DNA of 64,000 nucleotides from Caprella mutica (Eukaryota > Arthropoda > Malacostraca > Amphipoda > Caprellidae): positions 234,136-298,135 of the forward strand of contig CANNZV010001636.1 in NCBI GenBank assembly GCA_947561585.1. Direction: 5' to 3'. The notes under the pieces are model-generated. The model ran no database searches and had not been told where the DNA came from. It was given only the letters and a program-made list of their open reading frames with translations. The position numbers and the translations under genes were made by a program. Shown piece after piece: positions 1 through 11,597 of this stretch. The number at the start of each line of letters is the position of its first letter. Within the stretch, counting starts at the first letter, position 1.

Positions 1-479
1 TTTAACCCTTCATTGCACATTACTAACGATAAATGATGGTTGTTTTACCCATGCAAAGTGCACATGGTTAAAACGAGGCCGGTCTTACGTACTGACTATA
101 AGCTACTCCTCCAACTGACTGACTACTAACCAACTGAACTACTAACTGTCACTAGTTACAAAAATTCACGTCTTTATGTTACTCCTAAGCATCTTATCTG
201 GAACTCAATAATTTGCTAAGACCCTATCCATAGTTTTGGGTGAACCTACCACACAACTAAACTATATAGTAAACCACAAGAATTCAAAAAGACACTGATT
301 TACTCTGTACATTTCACATTGAAAAAAGTTCATTTATTACCATTAGAATCTCAAATTCTTCCTCTACACATCAATAAATCTTTTATCATTCCTTGAGAAA
401 GATACATTAGACTCAAAGGCATGGAGACACATTCCATTGTTTTATAACTTACTTCCTAGCTATGATTTTCTAATATATA
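1..479. other. Intergenic, AT-rich, no gene seen
   Basis: No convincing coding exon, RNA gene or repeat array is visible. The sequence is AT-rich and runs up to the TA target site of the mariner-type element. Exons 1 and 2 of the adjacent lectin-like gene copy A would be expected upstream of position 2344, but nothing resembling them is found here. Confidence 0.6.
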
Positions 480-1775
480 CAGGGTGGGGCGTAAGTTTGG
501 AAGCAAATGAAAGTGCATATTACAATCCAACGAAAAATATATTTAATAATTTACAGTTATGTATTATTACATAAGGGTTTTAAGAATTCAAAAATCATAA
601 ATTTATTCAAAATGTCCCCCCTTGTTTTTAATAACAGCCTCAAATCTCCTCCGAACTCCTCCTACTGCGGCACGCAACTGTTCTTGTGAAATTTCCTTCC
701 AAGATCTCTGGAGCAAACGCTTTAAATCATCCACACTGCGATGGAATTTACCACAGGCCTTTGATTCAAGAATGGGCCATAACGAAAAGTCCATAGGATT
801 AACATCTGGGGAGCAGGGAGGCCACATTTCTTTGGACCAAAACCGTGGAAGATGGTCATGGCACCAGTTTTGAGTGACATTTGCAGTATGTGAAGTCGCG
901 CGTATTGCTGAAATGTCCATAGAGTGTCAATACCAAAGTGATCCTTAGCTAACTCCAACATTGGCGTCAAAATATTCTCAATATAACATTTAGCATTGAT
1001 TTTGGCGCCTTGTTCCACAAAAATTAAAGGAGATCTCCAAGTTTCTGAAACGGCGGCCCAGACCATTACTGAAGCAGGTTTCATGGTTTTGTGGACAGTT
1101 TCTTGGTTGTATGGGATGTCTTTTGCACTTTTACCAATTGTTCTGTCATTCCTCCGGTTGTGAGCCATTTCCACTGTGAAATTTTTTTCGTCAGACCAAA
1201 CAATTTCACCAGCCGTGCCAGACTTCAATTCTCTCAGAAGTGCTTTGCTTCTCTGCAATCTCTTTTTCTTTACAGCTTCTGAAAGAGTCTGTCTCTTTTG
1301 GAGGGTGAAAGAGGACATCTTTAGGTCTTCTTTGACAACTCTTCTCATTGTTCTGGGACTGACATTAGCTGTTTTGGCTAACAATCGTATTGACCTTTTC
1401 GGGTTCCTCCTGATCTTCTCTCGGGCACATTTTATCAGCTTTTTGGTGTGTTGTGAGCGTGGTCTGCCACTTCTTGGACGATCAGTCAAGTCTCCTCTCT
1501 CATTAAAACGCTTCACACACTTCCAAACAGTCGATCTCGCTATTGAGAGAGTCTTTGAAATGACGGAATCTGACTTCCCGGCACGGTGTAGAGCAATAAT
1601 GGCTTCTCTTTTGTCTGACATTTTTGAATTGACTAAATTTTTGTAAAAAATAACACTGTCACGTCATAATGTAGTGTCTCTACTATAGTTCAAACCCTAT
1701 CACCTACTTAGGAACTTATTTTTAAGAATTATATTAATGTTTGAAAAATTGCTTCCAAACTTACGCCCCACCCTG
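480..1775 (-). mobile_element. Mariner/Tc1-superfamily DNA transposon, defective
   Basis: A 1,296-bp element with perfect 27-bp terminal inverted repeats. The left end begins CAGGGTGGGGCGTAAGTTTG and the right end is its exact complement. It is flanked by TA dinucleotides (478-479 and 1776-1777), the target duplication expected of the family. One transposase-derived reading frame lies on the minus strand between the ends and is broken by a frameshift (see 603-1621). The intact ends mean it could still be moved in trans, although its own transposase looks dead. Confidence 0.93.
603..1621 (-). pseudogene. Mariner/maT-like transposase, frameshifted
   Basis: The frame starts with ATG at 1621 and reads about 240 residues of a typical Tc1/mariner transposase. 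An N-terminal helix-turn-helix region (about residues 1-110, with GRPRS between the two DNA-binding subdomains) is followed by the first catalytic aspartate in WSDEKNF. At about position 900 the frame shifts by one base, and the rest of the protein continues in another frame to the stop at 603-605. That part includes PCSPDVNPMDFSLW, whose final D is the third acidic residue. The second catalytic residue should follow FQQ but is read as tyrosine (codon at 902-904). If that position is the second acid, the spacing to the third is 37 residues, which would fit the DD37D (maT) group rather than Tc1 DD34E. The combined length, about 340 codons, is normal for the family. Catalysis should be lost twice over: by the missing acid and by the frameshift. 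Confidence 0.9.
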
Positions 1776-1983
1776 TATTTTTAGCTAATTCCAAATGCTA
1801 CAATTATTGTTTCACGTAAGAGAATGTTCACGGCAAACGTTCGGAGAAATATTTTCTTTTTCGATCATAAAAGATATTTTGTGATATTACATTCTCGTAT
1901 TTTCGGCTAAATCTTTATATTTCTTGGAACTATATATATTATCTTAGAAGGTACGAGTTTTAAAATTCTTCTGCGCATAAATA
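1776..1983. other. Intergenic, nothing recognised
   Basis: A short AT-rich gap between the mariner-type element and the fold-back repeat. No coding or structural signal is seen. Confidence 0.5.
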
Positions 1984-2206
1984 AATACGTACATACGAAC
2001 GCTTATGTGACCCTGCAATATTAAGTTGCATATTCTATATACTATACAAAGGGTTAAATACTTTTTTCGTGGCATCCGTACACTGCCCAAACAACCATGG
2101 CAAAATCCTTATATTATACAGTAACTATTTAACCCACTGTATTGTATATAGAATTTGTAAACTAATATTGCAGGGTCCCAGAAGTGCGTTCGTATGTGCG
2201 TATTTC
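1984..2206. repeat. Fold-back (inverted repeat) element
   Basis: Two inverted arms of about 75-80 bp, roughly 1984-2060 and 2127-2206, share blocks such as ACATACGAACGC, ACCCTGCAATATTA, TTCTATATAC and GGGTTAAATA (the right arm read on the minus strand). About 65 bp of loop separates them. No protein is encoded. It resembles a MITE or fold-back element, but I could not define exact termini or a target duplication. It lies just upstream of exon 3 of gene copy A, where exons 1-2 would be expected. Confidence 0.7.
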
Positions 2207-2343
2207 ACAACAAAAACGTAATTTTTTTTGATATGAACCTGCGCAATACTTTACCTTGTAGTTAATATGCTTTGCATATAAAATAGCACACAATACAGGC
2301 TCAAAAGCTTTTAATAAATTATACTTTTTGTTTATATGCAAAG

Positions 2344-5124
2344 ACCATGTTGCCAAAACCCTCCATATTGGTTTTGATGGTTTGTACTACTACTACAATG
2401 ATGATGGAACAAGATTCTATAGTGCACGGAAAGACTTCTGCAGGGAACCAGCTTTCCACTTTCCAGTTGTCATCACAAGGAGACAGTTCGATGTGGCCAA
2501 GAAAAAACTGGCTAAAATTGGTAAGATTTAATTTGTTAGGAATAGGGATAAAGTTCTGAGTTATCAAACTGTCCATAATTTCTGTGATAATTACTACCAT
2601 GGTAGTTGCAGGTGTCATGGATACCAATTTTCGGTGTTTGGACAATAATTCGTCGCCATAGCACTCGTCCCCGAACAATTCGTCACCAATAGAAAATAAG
2701 AAGAGATATAATTTATTAATATATTATAATAATACAATTATCCAATTGCAATGTAGAATGTATCTAACCGATGTGCAATGAACATTTCAAGAACAATAAA
2801 CAGTTTAGGCTTTAGTGGGACTTCACTAGTGATTGAATGATTCGCAAAGTATAATTACTTCAAATATGTGAGTTTTCATTGATGCTTTAAATAAATAAAT
2901 GAAAATCTAGCTATAATGCTAAATTTCCACAACATTCTAATGTTACTGAAATTCAACGAAACAGAAAATGCAGGGATATGAAAAAAACGTATCTCAAATT
3001 TGATCAGTAATTACTATGCACAGATTTTTTTTAAAGCCTTTGCTCACACTCTAAAGTTTTAACTTAATTTCTTTAATTTTGTTACTTGAAATCTGAAATA
3101 TTGTTGCCCAGAGATAGGAAATTTTTAGCATTATTTGTTAATTTTTCTTAGCTTCAAAATTTGCTCGGCCATAATGAATCAATGTTTTAACTACCACAAA
3201 GATAACGATTAACATTGTGTTTCAGTTTGGTTTCGCTTCCATTGTAAATTTTTCTTTGTTATAATATAGCAATGTTAGTTAATAATTTGTTGCTCTATCT
3301 TCTCATGAATGAGCGTTTAATATAACATATTATCTATTTTTTTAAATAAATTTCCATATTTGCGATCATGATCAGCTCTGTAGTATAGAATTAAAATTAA
3401 AATCATATGTTATACTACTACACCACAATCAACTCTACCGCACATACATAATCAATATAGGTAGACTCTGAAGTAATCAACCCCTCTCACTATTTGACAA
3501 TAATAATGCCACACCCACAATAAACAGAGAGTATAGAGACCTATGCAGAGTACATTTAAAAGCTGTAATAATGATACACAAGGAAGTCTTAAGCTACCGC
3601 CAATTAACTCTACAGTAGCGTGGATCAACCAATTGAAGACTGAACACAGATTAGCAAGAGACTTCAGTATATAATATAGAACAAATTAAGTCATGGGAAT
3701 TCCAACATTTGAAAGTGAAAGATGACATCTTAAAAGGGTAGTTAAAGCAATTAGTCACGCCTCAAGATACTATTTCCTTTGACATAGAAAATCTAAAATT
3801 TAATAGACATGTTATCTTCTTAACAATGCTAGAGTATGAATATCAGCTAATAAGTCGTATTACTTGCTATCCATATAAGACGTTTTATTAGGTATTCCTA
3901 ATCGTGAACTGTGATTCAATTTATGTTTTTCTAAGATTTACGACGTTCTAAAAGTTAACAACAAGATTTCTTTACAGCTATTACAATACTAATCTTAAAT
4001 AACAATAATAATTATTTTATTATTATTTTAATTGAAATAATTATAAATAACACATTTTTAATGTGCTAGAAGGTAATAGAATAATACCTTCAACATTCCT
4101 TTTTCAACATATATATTTCTTAATCAAGTCGCGTATAAGTTTAATATATTTAGTTGCCTTTAATTATGTGTATCTAATTTTGCACTGATCAAATCTGCGC
4201 GCTTTTCCTATAGGTGTTTAGAACTCTCACCATATTTCAGCACAGCTGAAATATTATTTAATTTAATTATCTTCAACTATTTGTAATCTTTTAAATTAGA
4301 ATTATTTGATTAATTAAAAATACTTAATTCTAATGTTAGATACGTCTTTCTAACATCATCGCAAAAATATATGACCAGGAGTCACTAAAAAAAGAGTGCA
4401 AGAATGTTTTGAAGCGTGCATCGTTCTGTAATTACATTATATATTGCCATTTGACACATTTTAAGTGCTTCTAATTCGCCATTTAAAAATGAAGATTCTG
4501 ATGGAGCACAAAGACTGATCATGATCTAAAATAAAAATTAAATTGAAGTTTTTAATTCATATCCAGTCAGAAGATTTTTAATCGGAAGAACACCCATTAT
4601 ATATTGTAGATAACCGTATTTGTTGGTCCTATTTTATCGTACAATATCATAATATGATTAATATCACACGTTGTCGTCGTGATTTTTCGTGGAGAATGTT
4701 CTACGAAATACAATGGACTTGAGGATTTTCATCGTAGTTGATAAAAGATCTTATAACCTATCAATTTCACCGATCGAAATACAACGATCAATGATTTTGA
4801 TGTTCTAGTTACATATAATTTAATAGAAATAATCGTCACTTCTTTTCGAAGCATTGAGCTAGATAGCGTCAAATAACATTTCAGATCACTTTCCTAATTC
4901 ATACTTTTTCAGGAAGTTACTTTCTTGGTTTGACGGGGCATACTGACGAGACAACAGTTTGGGACAATGGCATGCCCTTTGATTTCACTACAGCCAAAAC
5001 AGGAGAAATCGTACACTCAGTTGTGCACCAAATGAAGGAAGGAACCTTCCAAGATGTCATACCGTCTAGAATTCGGTTTACCATCTGTCAGGCTAACCTG
5101 GATAGGTTACCATGGAATGAATGA
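2344..5124 (+). CDS. PAN/C-type-lectin-like gene copy A, partial (exons 3-4 only)
   Basis: Two exons match the last two exons of copies B and C. Exon 3 is 2344-2520 (177 nt, after an AG at 2342-2343 and followed by GTAAGA). Exon 4 is 4913-5124 (after TTTTTCAG, ending TGA). Exon 3 carries SDG-like LYYYYND, then FC, then PVVITRRQF. Exon 4 carries FLGLTGHTDETTVWDNGMP and the ending ICQANLDRLPWNE. The splice phases match those of B and C (both exons start with 2 nt of a split codon). Exon 4 is 18 nt shorter than in B and C, removing six residues near the middle. The intron is 2,392 nt against 141 and 166 nt in the paralogues. No exon with the signal peptide or PAN module can be found upstream, where a fold-back element and a transposon sit. 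It may be a 5'-truncated relic, or the missing exons may lie beyond the window. Both exons remain open, so decay is not proven. Confidence 0.7.
2521..4912 (+). other. Long intron of copy A, no gene seen
   Basis: AT-rich sequence between the two exons of copy A. Around 2553-2625 there is a fragment resembling one end of the TA-type MITE family (AGTTCTGAGTTATC, and nearby GGTGTCATGGATACCAA, the family's internal palindrome). The rest shows no repeat, coding or RNA signal I can support. Confidence 0.5.
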
Positions 5125-5201
5125 ATGTGCCGCTAAAGCTCCTGGGTTTTCCAACCTTTCTATCATGTCCTAGTAGACAAACCTCCTACCTCCTGTTAGA
5201 C

Positions 5202-5921
5202 CAAGGGTGGGCAAATGCAGCACTCAGTGCTATTTTGGCCCTCAGCGCGGCCCCACTTCTCACCAGGGAAAAAGTGCTTTGTTTTCTTCCAAAGAAAATT
5301 TAGAATTTTTAGCCCTGACAGCTCTATAATTAAAAGGATAATATAGAAGATTATGGTCAACTAATTGAAGAACAGTATATTAGCAATGACCTTGATACTT
5401 TGATAGTCAATTTTATCCGTTAATAAGGTATTTTTTGTTTGTTACAATAGTGCCGGTGTTTAATTTATATACCTCTGTCTTTTTTTTTATCTAGATCAGT
5501 TAATTATATATCTTTCATACGCTTGTCTTGGGATATTCAAACACTGTGGTAAAAATTTATGCAATCATTTTTAATTCCCTTTTTTAATAAGTTAGGCAGC
5601 CATAGTAATTTATCCTGTGAATTTATGAGTTACTTATTATTACTTATGCAAGATAGCTTATTTTTGTTTTATTTTGAATTATTTTCACATGAAGAAAAAA
5701 ATATTATATATCATTTATTAATTCTTTTTAATGCAAATGATAAATCTACTACCAATATTTTTGCGCAAAATATTTACCGATGTACATATATGTACTTCAA
5801 TTAAATCTACCACCTCATTATATAATTACTCAGTATCCCCAGTAATTGAGAAAACTAAAAGAAAATTGGCACTGAGATTCCATCTTTCGGCACTGAAAAA
5901 CACAACATGTGCCCACCCCTG
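5202..5921. mobile_element. Non-autonomous hAT-like element
   Basis: 720 bp with terminal inverted repeats: left CAAGGGTGGGCAAATG, right (complement) CAGGGGTGGGCACATG. The ends match the CAGGGGTGGGC pattern common in hAT elements. The flanking 8-mers TGTTAGAC and TATTAGTC agree at 6 of 8 positions, as a decayed 8-bp target duplication would. There is no transposase. The open frames inside (5559-5804, 5731-5943) have no recognisable motif. It lies 77 bp downstream of the copy A stop codon. Confidence 0.8.
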
Positions 5922-6479
5922 TATTAGTCCAAGAAATTTTTGAAACTGTACTGGAAAAAACCTCGTACTAGACAAAACACAATTTTGTCGCCTGACAGTT
6001 ATTCTAGTGTAAATATTACAAGGAGTAATAATTACAATACTGTTTTAAAGATAAATCTCCAATTTGAATGATGTATTATATTTATTTATGCTGTTTTTAG
6101 GATAAAAAATAAGGCTGAATCGGCTTCAGATTTAATGATAGAGTCTGTGATAAAAAAAATTAATGAGAAAAGTTACAGAAAACTAGATAAAGTGAAGACT
6201 ATTATAATTTTATCAAAAGATAATTTAATTGAAAAATATTATATTGAATTTAATTGAAAAATATTATATTGAATTTATTGAAACAAAAAATATTCATACC
6301 GTTTATAAATGTGTTTCCCTTCAAAATTGGTTTGTTAGTCACCATTAATTTGGCATTAAAGTTATCATAAACAAATCGAGCTATCGATTGGGTTGGTCTA
6401 GTAGGAAACTACTGAAGTAAGTTTCTTACTAGACCAAACAAACTTGGAAGGTATCTCTGGTCTACAACAAGTTTTAGGT
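5922..6479. other. Intergenic, AT-rich, nothing recognised
   Basis: No gene. A short local duplication (ATATTGAATTTAATTGAAAA, around 6231-6275) is the only structure noticed. Confidence 0.5.
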
Positions 6480-6735
6480 GTACCCTTTTATCACTTCTAC
6501 GTATAAATAGGTACCCCAGAATTCTTAAATCAATGAAAACTACAGTACAAAATTCTATTCAAATCTTATTATTCCTTTGAGAATTCGAACAATATATTCA
6601 GTTCTTTCTCTAACATGTACTTTTTATCATTTCTATGTATAACGACGTACCCAAGAGTTTTTAAACCGATGAACACTACAAAATTCCATTCAAATCTTAA
6701 TATTCTTTTGTGAATTCTAACAATACATTCAGTTT
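6480..6735. repeat. Two diverged direct repeats of about 120 bp
   Basis: The segments 6480-6602 and 6617-6733 align throughout, sharing blocks such as ATTCAAATCTTA, AATTCTAACAATA/AATTCGAACAATA and a terminal ATTCAGTT. They are offset by about 137 bp. No coding signal. Confidence 0.6.
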
Positions 6736-6919
6736 AAGCCTCCAAAATAGTGAGGCCTGATGCATGTGATAATTTGTCCGTACCAAACTAACCCACGTGA
6801 TCTACTCTTTACTGTGTAGTTTCATCAGTCAGTGTAGATTATATCATCTCTGATAACAATTGGTTTAGCACATAATAAATTGGTTTAGCACAATCATTCC
6901 TACTTATATGTGCTAAGAT

Positions 6920-7027
6920 GACGCCCCATTATGCCACTAACTGCGCCACATTCGCCCATTTGCCCCACTGACTGCGCCACACTCGCCCCATTGCGCCACT
7001 GACTGCGCCACACTCGCCCCATTGTGC
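6920..7027. repeat. 31-bp minisatellite, about 3.5 units
   Basis: Tandem GC-richer units of the type GCCCCATTGCGCCACTGACT followed by GCGCCACACTC. It stands out from the AT-rich surroundings. It lies immediately left of the first segmental duplication. Confidence 0.8.
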
Positions 7028-7192
7028 CATCTTTAAAATTATTTTAATAGACGTGAAATTTATGTGTGATTTACCATAAAATCAAATTAATTAACACTTA
7101 ATTAAGCATATAATAAATAAGTTAAATTAAACAATAGCAGGTTCTTTCCTCAGATACGTAACTTTACTTAGAATAATATTATCATATCTATT

Positions 7193-7322
7193 GGGTAAGT
7201 TCCGAGTTATCGGACGGTTCCACATTTTCGATCTTTCATGAAAATGTTTAAATAACAATAATTTTATATTTTTTTTATATGGTCGATAAATGTGGAACTG
7301 TCCGATAATTCGAAACTTACCA
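7193..7322. mobile_element. TA-type MITE, copy 1
   Basis: Inverted ends: left GGGTAAGTTCCGAGTTATCG, right complement GGTAAGTTTCGAATTATCGG, each continuing into TTCCACATTT. Only about 130 bp and no coding capacity. The same element occupies the equivalent place in duplication units 2 and 3, so it was present before the duplication. Confidence 0.85.
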
Positions 7323-7889
7323 TACCTAACAATAATCCATTTCACAGTATATGATTATATATATGCACTTAATTGATAATTATGATTATTATTGGTATCT
7401 GGTAATCATTGCTATGCCCTGATTATTGAGTTACAGGGGAAAGGTAATTAATATTAATATATATAATTAATTAAATGAGTGATATATATAAAGTATAATG
7501 AAATACATATGATGTAACCTATAATTTAGTTAATTATAAAGAAGATGAAAAATAGTTTGAACATTTATAAATAGTATTTAAAATCACGTTAATTCATTTT
7601 AGTAATTGTAACAGTGAATATTATCTTCAAGAAGTTTGTAGCTTTTTAAAATACATGAAAATTCAAGAATAAACTAAAAAATTCATAACTTTTAAAACTG
7701 AATGTTACAATTTCTGCAAGGGATAATTTTTAGTTAAGGTTTGTTCTGAGTTATCGGATGCCTCCACGTTTTCGATTATGTAATAAATAAATATACACTT
7801 AAAAAAATTTATTTACCTTTTAGTTTTAGATCCAAATTCAGATAATATTTTCTGCCTTTTCCTTTGGAATATATGCCACTATTTTTGAG
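7323..7889. other. Intergenic part of duplication unit 1
   Basis: No gene. A solo TA-MITE end (TTCTGAGTTATCGGATGCC, near 7745) is present and is matched at about 16,130 in unit 2. Confidence 0.5.
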
Positions 7890-8350
7890 TCAAATGCAAC
7901 TAATTGATAGGAGTAATGAATGCCGTGCATTGCTTATACACTCTTCAGTTACGTAAATTAGATAGTATCCTTTAAAAAGATCTAATTTAGTAAAAACATT
8001 TACTGCTATGTGCTCCATATGATATGAAGAATCGTTTAAATTAGGCACTAGGAAATTTCCTGAGTTTACCAACCATTAAAGCATCATTGGCTAGATACAC
8101 AGGCATTTATTCTCTTGCTATTAACCATGAAAAATTATATCTTAGCACAATGTCCCTTTAGCCATACATCAATTTTATTTTTTAATTTTCAAGGAAGGTG
8201 TTCCAAGTACCATATATCATATGAGTATTCATTGAAGCTACTCCAAATTGCGCACTCTTCATCTCTTTGTTAAACATTCGTTGTATCCGCTAGTTTGTAG
8301 TACAGCACACTTCATGGCAAAAGAGGGCTCGGCAAATTTCAGATGACCGA
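7890..8350 (-). pseudogene. Ty3/gypsy-like reverse transcriptase relic
   Basis: On the minus strand the stretch 7890-8072 reads a short open peptide containing FTKLDLFKGYYLIYVTEE. This matches the gypsy-group reverse transcriptase block of the form FSKLDLxxGYHQIxVxxED. The rest of the retroelement is decayed beyond confident reading. The sequence 8100-8350 is still alignable with the equivalent stretch of unit 2 (16,500-16,800) but is full of frame breaks. No long terminal repeats or other pol domains are visible, so this is an old fragment. Confidence 0.6.
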
Positions 8351-8836
8351 ATATTAGAAATCTACTTCATAATAAATAAGATGAAGGAATTAAAGTACTA
8401 AGGGGTTAAAAGTATTTATAATGTGTAACTTGGCAAATTGGGTGAAAAAAAGAAATTCCAGTTTACATCATTTAGTTCTACTCGAACCATCTTTAATTTT
8501 AACGAGTTTAATGATGTGTTAACGTCGTAATTAATTTTGGTATCACATCTATTACTTTGACTTCAAAAGTACTCAAAAGTTGCTGCTCACTAACCTAGCC
8601 ACTTGTCCGCCTGAACCAGCTGTCACTAAAACTATTTATCATTTTATCTTAACGAATAATTTTTTCGACATTTTTTCTTCATTACAACCTTCCAAAGAAT
8701 AATTTCCTATTTCAAAAAATGTTAACAAGAAAAGAAAAGATACAAATATTTCTTAGGTATTATTGTATGGGCGTTGCTCGCCACAATGTACAGAGCTTGG
8801 CGATGTGCAAACTCTCGCACATCTATCAAGCCGCTA

Positions 8837-9154
8837 CACACAGAGAAAGGATTAGTTGAATCAAATCAAATTTGATTTGTTTTGACTCATATGAATGGGT
8901 TATTTTTGTGCCTACCTACGTGGTAGTTGTTTTAACATACTTTAAAATTCTCAAAAAAATAACTTTTAACTCACTTAGTAAGTTGATTCAATCTATAAAA
9001 TGGATTGCATTAACTATTATTTGGTGACACACCACGTCATAGTTGTTTCAACACACGTGAAAACATTAATAAAGTCCAACCAACTCACGTAATAAATTGA
9101 TTCAAAGTATAAATTGATGACCCATGTGATATGAGTAAACATTTTTCTCTGTGT
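8837..9154. mobile_element. TA-flanked MITE with CACACAGAGAAA ends
   Basis: Unit 2 reads CCGCTAAGGG at the equivalent place. Unit 1 reads CCGCTA, then this 318-bp insert, then TAAG, so both the empty site and the TA duplication (8835-8836, 9155-9156) are visible. The inner ends are CACACAGAGAAA and, complemented, CACAGAGAAAAA. It has no coding capacity and probably uses a mariner-type transposase supplied in trans. Confidence 0.8.
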
Positions 9155-9156
9155 AA

Positions 9157-9836
9157 GTTTTACAGTTAATTGATTATAGTGGGACATTCACCCTTATGTA
9201 CTCAACACTCTTGTGTATCTCATGACTGGAGAGAGTTCTCATGTACTCCTGATGCCTTTGAATAAATGCTCATAATATAATATAATAATTTAATCGTATG
9301 TAATTATATGCAAAAGGAAAAATAATGAAATGAAGCTTCCAAATCGGTTTAAAATTAAATTTATAATTCTTTTTCCATGAAGATAGGTGCTCCCGCGCCA
9401 GGGTTAAATCAATATTGATAAAATATTCAAATCCAATCCACTAACTAAACTTAACAATTCTATAGTCGTTAACAATCGTTCCAATTCACAGTAATTATAT
9501 TTAATAATACATTTACACAGTCATTGAACACATGCAACACTTTCATCGATTTTGAATCATTTTCATAGGGTGGGGCCGACATGAAAGGTTAAACATTTTG
9601 ATACGCTGGAAAATTTAACAGAATTGAACAAACACTTTGACTTCTATCTGCATCTTACTATAACTTTGATATTTTATGCGTTTCAAGAGCTTGAAACTAT
9701 TTAACTGCAATGCACTGTAGTTTCTCAGCATTTGAATAAAATCATTATTCTCATTTCGACGGTATCATATGAGATATTAAAATATAATTTACAGATAATC
9801 ACCAATTTAGTGATTATAGTTCATAACTGCGATATA
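9157..9836. other. 5' flank of gene copy B
   Basis: Well conserved with 18,200-18,809 upstream of copy C. A promoter cannot be placed with confidence. A TTTACAG at about 9788-9794 could be a splice acceptor, in which case a non-coding first exon would lie upstream. Confidence 0.4.
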
Positions 9837-11414
9837 ATGTTGATGATGATATTTTTACTAAACCTCTTTTTTAACGTGACTTCGGGCTTCATCCTCCATG
9901 CGACAGATTCTGTTCCGCCGTTGATTGTGCGGGTTGGAGTTGGACCTAAGAATGGAACCTTGTTGAGAACCAAGGATGGAGCAACAGCAATGGTCCAGAA
10001 AATATCTTCGGAATCTTTCTGTAAGTGAAATATTACATAAACAATAGATTTTAACATTGAGATTGAATGAGATTCTTTTGGAGATAATTGTAAGTAGAAA
10101 AATATATCGGAATATCACCAATTATTGTCCATTACGGTAAATATAGTGAAAGGCTAAATTGTTCAGAATAACGATTGTATTTTAAATTGGATAGATAATC
10201 TCTTATTATATTCGATTATATTCATCGATTGAATTACGATTATAATAATTTTCGTAGTAGAAGATTCCCTCATGATCTTCAATGTCTACATCTTCAATAT
10301 TTTTTCTATCACAACTCTAAAGGTGGATGCAGAACTGCATGTGAAATTCACCTAGAATGCGTGGCCTTCCTCTACCAATATAAGTTGCAGGAGTGCCAAC
10401 TCTTCCATGACAACCTCATTGAAGATGACATGGAAAGAAGAGATGGCTACATCTACAGCCATCATCCTGTTAATGGTGAATATCTCCTAATTAATACTTC
10501 ACTGCGCAGATATAAACAACAATAATACTTGTTTGAATGGGATTGAACCCCTTCAAAAATAGCTAAAAAAAAACATTTTGAATGAATTAAACACACATAC
10601 ATATGTAAATAATACGCTGAGTAAATATTATAGATATACTTGGGCGGGAAATTTGAGGGGTAGCGTATTTGGGGGAAAGCCAATCACTCTTGCACTCTAG
10701 ACTCTTATAAGAAATCAGTGCCGCTCTAACTTTTGTACGGAGAGAATATGTCGTTTGTCTAAGTGAACGTTCCTTTTTTAGAAGAACAACCTGATGGTAA
10801 GGCTGTTACAGTCTACTGAACTATTATAAAAAGCTTTTAATAAATATATTTTTTTTAAATTCGAAGACTATATTTCCGAGACCCTTCACATTGGCTCTGA
10901 TGGTTTGTACTACTACTACAAGGATGGTCATGCAAGATCGTACAGTAAAGGGAAAGATTTCTGCAAGGAACCAGGTTTCGACTTTCCAGTTGTCATCACA
11001 AGGAGACAGTTTGATGCGGTGAAGAAATTGAATGATAAAATTGGTGAGAATTATTTTTTGGGGAACATTATAGCCTTTTTAAATCGGCTACGTTTTGTTG
11101 AAACCCTGTAGATAAAATTAAAAAATATATAACATGTTCCAATAAATAATATTTCTGATCAGGTGCCTCATTCATATTTTTCAGGAACTTTCTTTCTGGG
11201 TTTGACGGGGAATACTGACGAGATGGCAGTTTGGGCCAATGGCATGCCCCTTGACGTCACTACTGCCAACACAGGAAAGATTATAGACAGAAACTTCAGG
11301 GGATACACAGTTGTGTACCAATTTAAGCAAGGAAACTTCCAAGATTTAGAGGTGTATAAAGTTCGGGATATCCTCTGTCAGGCAAACCTGGATAGGATAC
11401 CATGGAATGAATGA
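9837..11414 (+). CDS. Secreted PAN/C-type-lectin-like protein, copy B
   Basis: Four-exon model: 9837-10020, 10323-10475, 10867-11043, 11185-11414, all with GT/AG introns and matching phases, giving 744 nt and 247 residues. The chosen ATG opens a hydrophobic leader (MLMMIFLLNLFFNVTSG). An in-frame upstream start at 9732 is possible but gives an odd leader. Exon 1 then encodes a linker with an NGT glycosylation sequon. Across the exon 1/2 junction and through exon 2 there is a PAN/Apple-like Cys pattern: C, GC, TAC, LEC, AFLYQYKLQEC. Exons 3-4 form a C-type-lectin-like domain with GKDFC, PVVITRRQFDAV, FLGLTG, WANGMPL and a final LCQANL. The domain has only two cysteines and no EPN/QPD sugar-binding motif, so calcium-dependent sugar binding is not assured. 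It is probably secreted. A recognition or adhesion role is inference from the families only. All four exons are open. Copy C differs by a scatter of substitutions. Confidence 0.85.
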
Positions 11415-11597
11415 ATATCCTGCTGAACATTCTGTGTGGAATTAACATTTCTGAGTATCAGGTGATTTTATTCAAGGTAAATCAGGCTAAAAGAACTTTA
11501 ATTTATAGGAATCTATAGCTCTCTTTTATTGAATTGTTACCTTTTGACTTGACAACTCTATTAGTAATGAGTACTGACTAATGACATTGAGTTGTAT

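Noticed and set aside
2319..2678. 119-codon minus-strand open frame
   Set aside because: It is antisense to exon 3 of copy A, whose plus-strand reading is supported by two paralogues and by splice sites.
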